Source of the DNA: Acidimicrobiales bacterium
GTDB taxonomy: Bacteria > Actinomycetota > Acidimicrobiia > Acidimicrobiales > Aldehydirespiratoraceae
Direction of reading: 5' to 3'
Length of the DNA: 64,000 nucleotides
Assembly (NCBI GenBank): GCA_033344915.1
Contig: JAWPML010000001.1
Location: forward strand, 2,724,369-2,788,368
Shown: one piece after another, positions 25,887 through 33,498 of the stretch
Layout: each line of letters opens with the position of its first letter
Position numbering within the stretch: position 1 is the first letter of the stretch
The notes under the pieces: model-generated
Databases searched by the model: none
What the model was told of the DNA's origin: nothing
What the model saw: the letters and a program-made list of their open reading frames with translations, nothing else
Made by a program: the position numbers and the translations under genes

Positions 25887-26713
25887 GCGCGGCGCCGGTG
25901 GTCAGCGACACCGACCGGCACCGCTACGCGACCGATGGCGTCGTCGCCCTGCGGGGCGTGCTGCCGATCGCGCTCGTCGAGTCGATGGCTGCGCCGGTCG
26001 AACGGGCGCTCGCCGATCCTGACACGACGACCGACATGACCGAGCTCGGCGCCGCGCTGGGCGGCACGACGCCGACGGCCGGGCAGGGGCGATTCCGCAG
26101 CGGGGTGGACCACTGGCGCCACGACGCCGAGATGCTCGCCTTCGCCACCGACTCCGCGCTCCCGGCCGCCATCGCGTCCCTGCTCGAGACGCCGACGCTG
26201 CACCTTTACGAGGACTCCGTCCTCGCGAAGGAACCGGGCACGCTCGAGCCGACGGTGTTCCATCAGGACCATCCGTACTTCTCGGTCGACGGTGAGCAGG
26301 TGTGCACCACCTGGATCCCGCTCGATGTCGTCACGCGCGACACCGGCGGCATGGGCTACGTGCGGGGCAGCCATCTCGACGAGCGGGACTGGCGACCGAA
26401 CCTGTTCGTCACCCGTGATGCCATTCCGGGAGCCGCCGGCGAGGACGTGCCGGACTTCCACACCGATCCTGGCGACGCCGACATCGTGTGGATCGACGCC
26501 GAGCCCGGCGACGTGATCGTGCACCACGCCCGCACCCTCCACGGCGCGGGGCCGAACCGATCGACGACCCTGCGTCGACGCGCGATCTCGATCCGCTACT
26601 GCGGCGCCGGTGTGACGTTTCGGCGGCGGGCGCTCACCCCGAAGCCGCACCACGAGCCCATGAAGGACGGCGACCCGCTGGGCCCACCCGCATTCCCGCG
26701 AGCCTGGCCCTAG
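25883..26713 (+). CDS. Phytanoyl-CoA dioxygenase (PhyH) family protein
   Basis: Fe(II)/2-oxoglutarate-dependent hydroxylase of 276 residues. The metal triad is visible: H127 and D129 in FHQDHPYFS, and H220 in ARTLHGAGPN; the 2OG-binding Arg is probably in RRRAISIRY. TTWIPLDVVTRDTGGMGYVRGSHL is the family core. PhyH proteins hydroxylate branched acyl-CoAs or small polar compounds. Last gene in the coupled run, which also encodes an alcohol dehydrogenase able to act on a hydroxylated product. Confidence 0.85.
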   Translation: MSAAPVVSDTDRHRYATDGVVALRGVLPIALVESMAAPVERALADPDTTTDMTELGAALGGTTPTAGQGRFRSGVDHWRHDAEMLAFATDSALPAAIASLLETPTLHLYEDSVLAKEPGTLEPTVFHQDHPYFSVDGEQVCTTWIPLDVVTRDTGGMGYVRGSHLDERDWRPNLFVTRDAIPGAAGEDVPDFHTDPGDADIVWIDAEPGDVIVHHARTLHGAGPNRSTTLRRRAISIRYCGAGVTFRRRALTPKPHHEPMKDGDPLGPPAFPRAWP

Positions 26714-26718
26714 CGACG

Positions 26719-27981
26719 TCAGCAGTCGTCCGGCACCAGCGACTGCGCTTCCGCCGCCGCCTGGGCGATGTCGAACCCGTCCGGCATCGGCATCGCACCC
26801 CCACTGCCCGCGGCCTCGATGGCCGTCGCGCCGTCGAGGTGCCACGTCCGGCGCGTCCACGCGAGCTCATCGTCGACCAGCCGCACGACCGCCTGCACGA
26901 ACTCCTCGGTGCCATCACCGTCGACATCACCGCAGCCCGACGCTCCCCAATCACCCTCCAACGGGCCCGTTCCCTCGTAGCCGTCGCGCAACGTCAGCAC
27001 GCCGCCGTCGGCCGTGTGCACGAAGACCAGGCGATCGTCCTGCCACACCATCGGATCGCTGTAGGCGGCGCCCACCGAAGTACCACCGGTCCACACGACC
27101 GGGGTGTCGGCGGGGCCCTCGCCGACGCCGAAGACCTCCCCCATCCCACCGACCAGCACCTCGTCGGTGATGCCGGACGCGAGGCACACCGCCACCGCCG
27201 GCCCACCGAACTCGAACCCGCGGAGGACCTCCGCTCCGTTCGCGTCACGCTGGCGGGCGAGATCGTCGATCCCGTCGCGGTCGAGGTCGATCGGGAGGGC
27301 CTCCGACGAGAAGCGGGAGCCGGTCTCGCAGATCGCGGCCGGCGGGCGGATGCGGAGGACATCGACGACCGCGTCGCCGCACGAGAAGGTGCCCGGCACG
27401 GCGTCGTCGTCCACCCCTGAGATAAGCTCCACGAGTTCGCGGGCACCGTCGCCGTCGAGATCGAGACAGCTCACGCCGGTGCTGGGGCCGAGCCACACAC
27501 CGCTCAGGCCTTCGGTCTCCGCCGTGAGGCCATCGCCGGCAGTGTCGATCCGATAGAGCTGCGTGCTCACGATCCCGGGTGCGTCCTCGTGGGCCGCCGC
27601 ACCGAGGAAGACGTCGTCCACCCCGTCGGGCTCCACGTCGACGACGGCCACGTACCAGACCGCGTATTCGAGCTCGAGGGATCGCGCCCGTTCGTTCCCA
27701 CAGATCCAGAGGGCCTGGCCGCCCTCGCGTTCGGCGAGCAGCAGGTCCTCGTGTTCGCCGTCGCCGTCGACGTCGGCCCGACCGACCGCCGCGACGGCGG
27801 GACAGCCGGTCTCCGGCGCCGCTTCGACCGTGGTCGTGGTCACCGCGGTCGTCGACGGGGCCGACGTCACGGTCGAGGTGGTCGTCGAGTCGACCGGATC
27901 CCCGGCGGACGGATCGTCGCCGGAGTCGGCGCAGGCCGCCGCCAGGAGGGCGACGGAGAGAAGCAGCACCGCCGGTCGCAC
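26719..27981 (-). CDS. Secreted lipoprotein with FG-GAP/VCBS-like repeats
   Basis: Probable surface lipoprotein of 420 residues. GTG 27981 gives a proper signal peptide (MRPAVLLLSVALLAAAC) ending in a lipobox; the frame upstream is shadow sequence. A Thr/Ser/Val-rich linker (STTTSTVTSAPSTTAVTTTT within) follows. The body has repeated Asp-rich loops typical of FG-GAP calcium sites: GRADVDGDGEHEDLLL, VDVEPDGVDDVFLG, LDLDGDGARELVELI, IDLDRDGIDDLARQ, GDVDGDGTEEFVQAV, consistent with a beta-propeller. A paralogue lies at 46496-47944. Role unknown; adhesion or substrate binding is conceivable. Confidence 0.78.
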   Translation of the reverse strand: MRPAVLLLSVALLAAACADSGDDPSAGDPVDSTTTSTVTSAPSTTAVTTTTVEAAPETGCPAVAAVGRADVDGDGEHEDLLLAEREGGQALWICGNERARSLELEYAVWYVAVVDVEPDGVDDVFLGAAAHEDAPGIVSTQLYRIDTAGDGLTAETEGLSGVWLGPSTGVSCLDLDGDGARELVELISGVDDDAVPGTFSCGDAVVDVLRIRPPAAICETGSRFSSEALPIDLDRDGIDDLARQRDANGAEVLRGFEFGGPAVAVCLASGITDEVLVGGMGEVFGVGEGPADTPVVWTGGTSVGAAYSDPMVWQDDRLVFVHTADGGVLTLRDGYEGTGPLEGDWGASGCGDVDGDGTEEFVQAVVRLVDDELAWTRRTWHLDGATAIEAAGSGGAMPMPDGFDIAQAAAEAQSLVPDDC

Positions 27982-28022
27982 GGCCCCGACACTACCGGCG
28001 GCCCGCACCCCGGGAATGACAC

Positions 28023-28049
28023 CCGGCCCACCCGTTGCGGGTGGGCCGG
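28023..28049 (-). terminator. Perfect 12-bp hairpin after the sigma-factor operon
   Basis: CCGGCCCACCCG (28023-28034), loop TTG, CGGGTGGGCCGG (28038-28049), no mismatch. It begins five bases past the stop of the minus-strand gene 28055-29176. There is no U tract, usual for high-GC actinobacterial terminators. Confidence 0.75.
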
Positions 28050-28054
28050 ATCGA

Positions 28055-29176
28055 TCACTCCGGCGACTGGTCGCTGATCTCCCAGCTGAGGCCGCCGTCG
28101 TCGTTGCCCCAGGCCTCCACGATCCAGAGCGAGCCATCACCCTCGAAGTCGATCTTGGCGACCTCGGCGGGGTTGCCCTGGTTGTAGTCCCAGAAGCCGT
28201 AGCCCTCGGCGAGCTCCCACTCCTTGACGTAGACGAGGCCGTCGCTCCAGAGCTTGAACTTCACGGCACCCACCTCGGGCACCTCGACCCACTGGTAGAC
28301 CGGCTCGAAGGGCGGCTCCTCGTCCCAGAAGTGGAGCTCGACCTCACCGAAGTCGTTGATGAGCGCCTTGCCGTACCAGATCCATTCACCGTTGGTGAAG
28401 CCGACGTAGACCTTCCAGCCCTCACCCTTGATGATGTCGTAGTCGTAGCCCTCGTTCGGGGAGACGTTGCCGACCCAGAGCGTCTCGCCTTCGCGCTCGA
28501 CGATGAAGCTGCCCCGGCCGTCGACGACCACCTCGAAGCGGTCGACGACGGGATCCGGCTCCTCGTACTTGACGGTCGTGGTCGTCGTGGTGGTCGTGGT
28601 GGTCGTCGTCGGGATCACGAGGTCGTTGACGTCGACCTGGATCTCGTCGCGCACACCCTCGTAGATCTCGATGATCTTGATGACGTCGCCCTTCGTGATC
28701 ACGATGCGGATGCCGTCGTCGGTCACGTCGATCGAGTGGATCTCCCAGCCGGCCACGAGGTCCGTGTGGAGCAGTTCGAAGCCGCCTTCGTCGACGGCGA
28801 CCTCGGCCTCTCCGAGAGGACCGAGGCTCAGCACCTTCGTCCGCTCCTCGGCGACGGGCTCGTCGCCGGCATCGCCGTCGTCGTTGCCGTCACCGTCGTC
28901 TCCGTCGGCCTCGTCGGCCTCCGGGGCGTCCTGGACGTCGCCGTCGGCATCGCCGATGTCCGGCAGCTCGACGTCCGGCGCGTCGGCCTCGTCGCCGCCG
29001 TCGTGGGCGGTCTCGGTCGCGGGCTGGTCCCCCCCGTCGGCGGCCATCGCGACCGCGCCGAGGCCGAGGACCGGCACCATCGCCAGGCAGGCGATCATGC
29101 GACGAACGTGACCGACTCGGGCGGCCTTCATGCGGGGCCGGAGGCCCTCGAGGATCTCATCGGTGTGGGGGTTCAT
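28055..29176 (-). CDS. Putative sigma-factor partner: single-pass membrane protein with acidic and poly-Thr linkers
   Basis: No family recognised. 373 residues from ATG 29176, which overlaps the sigma-factor stop (ATGA) and has an AAGGAAG site. Residues 1-26 form a short charged cytosolic segment, 27-46 one membrane helix (IACLAMVPVLGLGAVAMAA). Outside is an Asp/Glu/Gly-rich stretch to about residue 110, a small domain, a run of 12 consecutive Thr (IPTTTT...TTTVKYEEP), then a Trp/Tyr-rich domain (EGWKVYVGFTNGEWIWYGK, GFWDYNQGNP). Position directly after an ECF sigma gene and the one-helix topology suggest an anti-sigma or signal-sensing role; the cytosolic part lacks the zinc motif of ZAS anti-sigma factors. 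Confidence 0.65.
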   Translation of the reverse strand: MNPHTDEILEGLRPRMKAARVGHVRRMIACLAMVPVLGLGAVAMAADGGDQPATETAHDGGDEADAPDVELPDIGDADGDVQDAPEADEADGDDGDGNDDGDAGDEPVAEERTKVLSLGPLGEAEVAVDEGGFELLHTDLVAGWEIHSIDVTDDGIRIVITKGDVIKIIEIYEGVRDEIQVDVNDLVIPTTTTTTTTTTTTVKYEEPDPVVDRFEVVVDGRGSFIVEREGETLWVGNVSPNEGYDYDIIKGEGWKVYVGFTNGEWIWYGKALINDFGEVELHFWDEEPPFEPVYQWVEVPEVGAVKFKLWSDGLVYVKEWELAEGYGFWDYNQGNPAEVAKIDFEGDGSLWIVEAWGNDDGGLSWEISDQSPE

Positions 29177-29700
29177 CGCGCTGCTTCCTTGCGGCCGGAG
29201 ACCGCCGGTTCCTGACGGCCGAGCTTTTCGGCCATGCGTGGCTTGAGGGATCGACGGGCTCGGCTCAGATGGAAACGGAACGCGCCGGGCGAGATGCCCA
29301 TGCGGTTCGCGGCTTCCTCGGTGCTGAACCCGTCGCCGTAGTAGAGATCGACAGCTCTCCGCTGCTGCGGGGGCAGGAGATCGAGGGCGTCGTCGAGTCC
29401 GTCGACGCTCGCGATGTCGGCGACGGCCGGGACCGTCATGGGCTCGGACACGAGCTTCGGCAACGCGTTCTCCCGGGTCGTCCGCTGGCGGTGCTGATCG
29501 CGCACGACGTTGACCGCCACGCGCCGCACCCATGCGGCCGGTTCCCGGTAGTGCCCGACCCGCCACCACCGCGCATAGGCCCGGACGTACGCCTCCTGGG
29601 CGGCGTCGTGGGCATCGTCGGTTCGGGTGCCGTCGAGCTCCAGGCCCCGGACCGTCTGGTCATAGGAGTCCCGGAAGAAGTCGTCGAAGTGTCGGGCCAT
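29173..29700 (-). CDS. ECF-type RNA polymerase sigma factor
   Basis: Extracytoplasmic-function sigma-70 factor of 175 residues. Region 2 (residues about 8-70) includes DDAHDAAQEAYVRAYARWW and the promoter-melting segment PAAWVRRVAVNVVRDQHRQ; region 4 (about 105-155) holds LDLLPPQQRRAVDLYYGDGFSTEEAANRMGISPGAFRFHLSRARRSL split over its helix-turn-helix. It starts at ATG 29700 after AGAGGTAGGG. The next gene is translationally coupled and is its likely regulator. The 143-base upstream region contains an AT-rich patch but no GGAAC-type ECF promoter I can recognise, so autoregulation is not evident. Confidence 0.9.
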   Translation of the reverse strand: MARHFDDFFRDSYDQTVRGLELDGTRTDDAHDAAQEAYVRAYARWWRVGHYREPAAWVRRVAVNVVRDQHRQRTTRENALPKLVSEPMTVPAVADIASVDGLDDALDLLPPQQRRAVDLYYGDGFSTEEAANRMGISPGAFRFHLSRARRSLKPRMAEKLGRQEPAVSGRKEAAR

Positions 29701-29843
29701 GCCCTACCTCTCTGCCTGCTGTTGCTGCCGTGCATCGCCGACGCCTCCCACGCATCTCACGTGCGAGCCATCGGTTTTGTTTGGCCACGCACAGAAATTT
29801 CCTGAACGCCCGCCTCCATCGGCGCCAGGTCAGGAAAACCAAC

Positions 29844-29879
29844 GAGAAAGTACAGGGGGTCAGACCCCCGTACTTTCTC
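29844..29879. repeat. Dispersed palindromic repeat, copy B (most perfect)
   Basis: Outer arms GAGAAAGTAC (29844-29853) and GTACTTTCTC (29870-29879) pair perfectly; inner arms GGGGGTC (29855-29861) and GACCCCC (29863-29869) pair around A29862, with A29854 bulged. It overlaps the stop codon of the minus-strand SDR gene (29878-29880) exactly as copy A overlaps the livF stop. Related to copies at 3590 and 52137. Confidence 0.8.
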
Positions 29880-30648
29880 AGTGGGGGTGCATGCCGCCGT
29901 CGGCGACGAGGACCTGGCCGGTCACGTAGGACGCACCGCGGCCGGCGAGGAACAGGGCGGGGCCGACCATCTCGTCGGGCTGGGCCGGACGGCCGAGCAG
30001 GGTGCCGGCTCCCATCGCCTCCGGGGCCCCTTCACCGAGGTTCCGGGTCATGTCGGTGTCGACGGGCCCGGGTGCCAGGGCGTTCACCCGAATCCCCTTG
30101 CCCGCGAGCTCGCCGGCGAACGAGCGGGTCACCGAGAGCAACGCCGCCTTCATCGCCGCGTACATCGAGACGCCGCGGGCGAACTGGAACGCGCCGACAC
30201 TGATCACGTTGACCACCGAAGCGTGTTCGGCGGCCTCCAGGTGGGGCACGGCCGCCTGGATCAGCAGGGCCGGTCCCCGCAGGTTCACCTCGAAGGACTT
30301 CTGCCAGGTCGCATCGGTCTGCTCGCCGATCGGCGCGGCGAGGGCGTTCGCCGCGTTGTTGATCACGATGTCGACACCACCGAACCGCTCGACCGTTGCC
30401 GCCACCAGCCGCTCGGCGCCATCGGCGTCACCCATGTTGAGCGCGATCCCCAGCGCCTGCGCACCCATCGACTCCAGGTGGGCCTGCGTCTCGGCGCAGG
30501 CGTCGGCCTTGCGGCTCGCGACGACGACATCGGCGCCGCCGGCGGCCAGCCCCTCCGCGACCGCCCGACCGATGCCACGGGTGCCGCCCGTGACGATGGC
30601 GGTCTGCCCGGTGAAGTCGTGAAAAGTCGAGAGCTGATCAGCGTCCAT
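29878..30648 (-). CDS. SDR family oxidoreductase
   Basis: Short-chain dehydrogenase/reductase of 256 residues. Cofactor motif TGGTRGIG near residues 20-27; NNAANALAAP replaces the usual NNAG; catalytic Ser in VVNVISVGAF and YAAMKAALL with Tyr and Lys. The ending ASYVTGQVLVADGGMHPH is standard. R/K and S after the first strand (VVASRKAD) favour NADP. Stands apart from its neighbours; substrate unknown. Its 3' end is fused to palindromic repeat copy B. Confidence 0.88.
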   Translation of the reverse strand: MDADQLSTFHDFTGQTAIVTGGTRGIGRAVAEGLAAGGADVVVASRKADACAETQAHLESMGAQALGIALNMGDADGAERLVAATVERFGGVDIVINNAANALAAPIGEQTDATWQKSFEVNLRGPALLIQAAVPHLEAAEHASVVNVISVGAFQFARGVSMYAAMKAALLSVTRSFAGELAGKGIRVNALAPGPVDTDMTRNLGEGAPEAMGAGTLLGRPAQPDEMVGPALFLAGRGASYVTGQVLVADGGMHPH

Positions 30649-30659
30649 GGGCGGCGACG

Positions 30660-31445
30660 CTAGCCGGTTGCCCCGGCGAGCTCGACGGCGTGCTCGTAGA
30701 GACGTCGGTCGTACTCGGTGTCCGCGTTGATCTGCTCGATCAGCGCGGGCGGGACCGCACTCGCGGGGTCACCGACGTTGGCGTGCGGCACCGCGCGCAA
30801 CTCGAGGCCCGTCCGTGCGGCGACCCGTTGCACCACCGCAGGCAGATCCGACGTGACACCGACGCAGTCGTAGCGAGCCAGCGTGGCCTTGGCGGCGTCG
30901 AGCTCCGCGGGGCCGACCGTCATCGGCCGGGAGATGCCCGTCCGCCAGAACTTCGAGAGGTCAGCGGCGAGCTGGGCGCGCCCGGACTCGTCCATCGCCT
31001 CGACGTCGACGGCCCCCGCCGCCGCAAGCTCCCGAGCTTCGGTGTCCGCGAAGAGCTGCGTCTGGTAGTTCGTGAGCCGGCTCCGCCATCCCTCGTCGGC
31101 GTAGATCTCCTCGATGTCGTCGGGCGTGTCCGGCGCGTGGCGCACCTGTCGGAGGTGGGAGATCGTGCGAGCCACCGGCTCGCGCAGGACCGTGAGCTTG
31201 AACGCATCCGGGGCGACCGCGAATGCGACCCACGCCGGTTGGTGAACGCTGATCAATCGCAGGGCGGCGCGCTCGTCCGCGCCGAGCTCCCGCAGAACGT
31301 GGCTGAACGTCTTCGACGCCACCATCGTCTGTTCCCCTTCGTCCCTCGGGAACACCTCCGTCGCCGTGAAACACGACTGCAGCACCCGCCCGATCGACGT
31401 TCCGCCGGTCTTCATCACGTGGGTGTAGAAGATCTGGCGGGTCAT
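30660..31445 (-). CDS. Sulfotransferase family protein
   Basis: PAPS-dependent sulfotransferase-like protein of 261 residues, cytosolic. The 5'-phosphosulfate loop is YTHVMKTGGTSIGRVL at residues 7-22, and the 3'-phosphate-binding stretch is LTVLREPVARTISHLRQVRH near residue 85-105. These match the bacterial sulfotransferase/Stf0-like group that modifies carbohydrates, lipids or proteins. The acceptor is unknown. Nucleoside hydrolase gene follows upstream on the same strand 21 bases away. Confidence 0.82.
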   Translation of the reverse strand: MTRQIFYTHVMKTGGTSIGRVLQSCFTATEVFPRDEGEQTMVASKTFSHVLRELGADERAALRLISVHQPAWVAFAVAPDAFKLTVLREPVARTISHLRQVRHAPDTPDDIEEIYADEGWRSRLTNYQTQLFADTEARELAAAGAVDVEAMDESGRAQLAADLSKFWRTGISRPMTVGPAELDAAKATLARYDCVGVTSDLPAVVQRVAARTGLELRAVPHANVGDPASAVPPALIEQINADTEYDRRLYEHAVELAGATG

Positions 31446-31466
31446 CCGAGCAGTGTGGCACAGGCC

Positions 31467-32393
31467 TCAATCGGCCAGAAGTCCGAACAGCAGCTCGAAG
31501 AAGTGCTCGCTCGGATAGTGGCTCACGATGTCGATGTTCGGCTCCGCATCCGTGATTCCGAGCTGATCGACGTCCATCACGCCGCGCTGGGGTCCGTCGC
31601 CGACCATCACATCGACCCAGAGCCGACGCATCTCGGAGCGGCTGGGATCGATGGCGTGCGCCATCGCGATCGGGTCGGGAAGGTCGTCGCCCTCCAGCCC
31701 GTTCGACATGGCGAACTCCCGGACGACGCGGGCGATCTTGACCGCGAAGTCACCCATCGGCGTGCCGAGCGCCTTCATCGCCTCGTGACGCTCGGCGGTG
31801 ACGACCGCCGACGCGATCGAGATGTCCCACCCGACCAGCTCGAGCGGCAGACCGGAGCGCGCGACGATCTGCGCCGCCTCGGGGTCGGCCCAGAAGTTGT
31901 ACTCCGCCATCGCCGAGACGTTGCCCGGCCCGTTCACGCCGGTGCCGCCCATGACGACGACGCGGTCGACGGCGTCCACGATCTCGGGTGCACGCATGAC
32001 CGCGAGGGCGACGTTGGTGAGGGGGCCGAGGGTCACGAGCGTGATCTCACCCGGCGCACCGAGGATGGTGTCGACGAGGACGTCGCATCCCCGCCCCTCC
32101 GCCGGCGTGCGACCGGACAACGGCAGGCCACAGTCACCCATCCCGTCGGCGCCGTGCACATACTGCGCGGTCTCCAACGTGCGCATCATCGGCCGCTGGG
32201 CGCCTGCGTGGACGGGCACGTCGGCACCGCAGAACTCGACCGTGTAGAGCGCGTTCTGCACGGCCTGGTCCAGCCCGACGTTGCCGCAGGACACGGTGAT
32301 GGCTTCGACCTGCACATCCGGATGACGCAATGCCATCACCAGCGCGACGGCGTCATCGGAGGCGGTGTCGGTATCGATCAGGAAGCGACGCAT
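31467..32393 (-). CDS. Inosine-uridine-type nucleoside hydrolase
   Basis: Calcium-dependent N-ribohydrolase of 308 residues. The N-terminal metal cluster motif, normally DTDPGxDD, is DTDTASDD here (residues 7-14), keeping all four aspartates. Further family signatures: ITVSCGNVGLDQAVQNAL, LVTLGPLTNVALAV, VVMGGTGVNGPGNVSAMAEYNFWADPEAA. The second conserved Asp near the C terminus is in LPDPIAMAHAIDPS. It salvages ribose and base from nucleosides. Same strand as the sulfotransferase gene downstream. Confidence 0.87.
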   Translation of the reverse strand: MRRFLIDTDTASDDAVALVMALRHPDVQVEAITVSCGNVGLDQAVQNALYTVEFCGADVPVHAGAQRPMMRTLETAQYVHGADGMGDCGLPLSGRTPAEGRGCDVLVDTILGAPGEITLVTLGPLTNVALAVMRAPEIVDAVDRVVVMGGTGVNGPGNVSAMAEYNFWADPEAAQIVARSGLPLELVGWDISIASAVVTAERHEAMKALGTPMGDFAVKIARVVREFAMSNGLEGDDLPDPIAMAHAIDPSRSEMRRLWVDVMVGDGPQRGVMDVDQLGITDAEPNIDIVSHYPSEHFFELLFGLLAD

Positions 32394-32402
32394 CGGGCGA
32401 GC

Positions 32403-33035
32403 CTAGGACGCGAGGCCTGTGGGGGTGAGCCCGAGCCGGAGGGCGAGTTCGTCGAGAAGCTCGTCCATCGTCGGCCAGTCCTCGTCGGGGTGACGCCCGA
32501 GAAGGTCGACCATGCCGTGGATCCAGGTGTGGACCTGGGCAGCGACGAAGCGGGCGTCGCGCCGATCGCCGTTGGCGTCGAGCATGGCGGCGACCATCAC
32601 GACGAGATAGTCGAACGCCGACGTGCCGGCCGTGCGGTCCACCCCGAGATCGATCTTGTTGGAGAAGAGCACCCGGTACTTGCCCGGCTGACGCGACGCG
32701 AAGTCGATGTAGGCGGTGCCTGCGGCTCGGAACGCGACGAACGGATCGTCGGAGGACGCACCCGCGTCGACGAGCGCCCGCTCGAATTCGTCCCAGCAGT
32801 GGACGACGGCGGCTCTCAGCAGCTCCAGATGGTCGTCGAAGTGGCGGTAGACCGCCGTGGGACTGACGCCGGCGCGGGCTGCGATGGCCCGCAGCGACAC
32901 CACGTCGCCCTCCTCGGCGAGCAGATCGGCCGCCGCGTCGAGCAGGTCGACCCGCAACCGGGCGCCCTTCCCCTTCGGGTTCCGTGGTCGCGGTCGATCG
33001 GTCACGGCGATGAGCGTATCCGGTCCGAGAATCAT
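32403..33035 (-). CDS. TetR family transcriptional regulator
   Basis: Regulator of 210 residues from ATG 33035. HTH at about residues 25-70 (LLAEEGDVVSLRAIAARAGVSPTAVYRHFDDHLELL split over the helices) and a TetR_C_13-like ligand domain (FRAAGTAYIDFASRQPGKYRVLFS). Other possible starts are ATG 33053, which would sit inside the operator, and GTG 33005, which begins just before VTDRPRPRNPKGKG and is a common start for this family; no strong ribosome site decides. Divergent from a small protein and an MMPL transporter, which it likely represses. Confidence 0.82.
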   Translation of the reverse strand: MILGPDTLIAVTDRPRPRNPKGKGARLRVDLLDAAADLLAEEGDVVSLRAIAARAGVSPTAVYRHFDDHLELLRAAVVHCWDEFERALVDAGASSDDPFVAFRAAGTAYIDFASRQPGKYRVLFSNKIDLGVDRTAGTSAFDYLVVMVAAMLDANGDRRDARFVAAQVHTWIHGMVDLLGRHPDEDWPTMDELLDELALRLGLTPTGLAS

Positions 33036-33038
33036 GGG

Positions 33039-33067
33039 TTGACATCCGTACATGTACAGTTGTTAAC
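33039..33067 (+). promoter_or_regulatory. Divergent promoter with GTACATGTAC operator
   Basis: TTGACA (33039-33044) faces the plus-strand gene at 33075, with GTTAAC 17 bases on as a weak -10, which would make its mRNA almost leaderless. Exactly in the spacer lies the perfect 10-bp palindrome GTACATGTAC (33048-33057). A repressor there would block both directions, so autoregulation by the divergent TetR protein is the simplest reading. Confidence 0.55.
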
Positions 33068-33074
33068 TTACGAC

Positions 33075-33473
33075 ATGCCCGCTCTCACCGAAACCCCCGG
33101 CACCATCGAACCCGAACGCGACTATGTCGTCGTCGTGACCCGTCTCACGGTGCGCAATCCGATCACCGCGCTCGCCTTTCTCCGCACGGTTCCCGCCGTG
33201 CGGCGCCAACTCCGAGCCGCCGACGGCGTGATCCACCACGGGCTGCTCGCCTCACTGCTCCGACTGCAGTTCTCGACCTTCGCCGTGTTCGAGAGTCGGC
33301 GTCATCTGACCGCGTTCGTCGGCGCCGGCGCGCACCGCGACGTGATGCGGAGGCTGCGGGGCCGGTTCCGACTCGTCGAAGCCCGGACCGGAGTCCGTCG
33401 TGGCGACCGGATCCCGAGGGACTGGCCGGCGATCCACTCGCTGTTGACCGAATCGGATCCTGTGGCCGTGTAA
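33075..33473 (+). CDS. Small hypothetical protein (possible dimeric alpha/beta-barrel monooxygenase-like fold)
   Basis: A 132-residue soluble protein from ATG 33075. No family recognised with certainty. The pattern YVVVVTRLTVRNPITALAFLRTVPAVRRQLRA, then GVIHHGLLAS...FSTFAVFESRRHLTAFVGAGAHRDVMRRL, alternates strands and helices like ABM/YgiN or DUF3291-type ferredoxin-like barrels (strand, helix, 'W/F..eal..F....H'). It is the first gene downstream of the TetR-controlled promoter and 25 bases ahead of the MMPL gene, so it should share their role, possibly handling the same hydrophobic inducer. Confidence 0.7.
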   Translation: MPALTETPGTIEPERDYVVVVTRLTVRNPITALAFLRTVPAVRRQLRAADGVIHHGLLASLLRLQFSTFAVFESRRHLTAFVGAGAHRDVMRRLRGRFRLVEARTGVRRGDRIPRDWPAIHSLLTESDPVAV

Positions 33474-33498
33474 CCACTCCCCGTGATAGAACGAGGAC

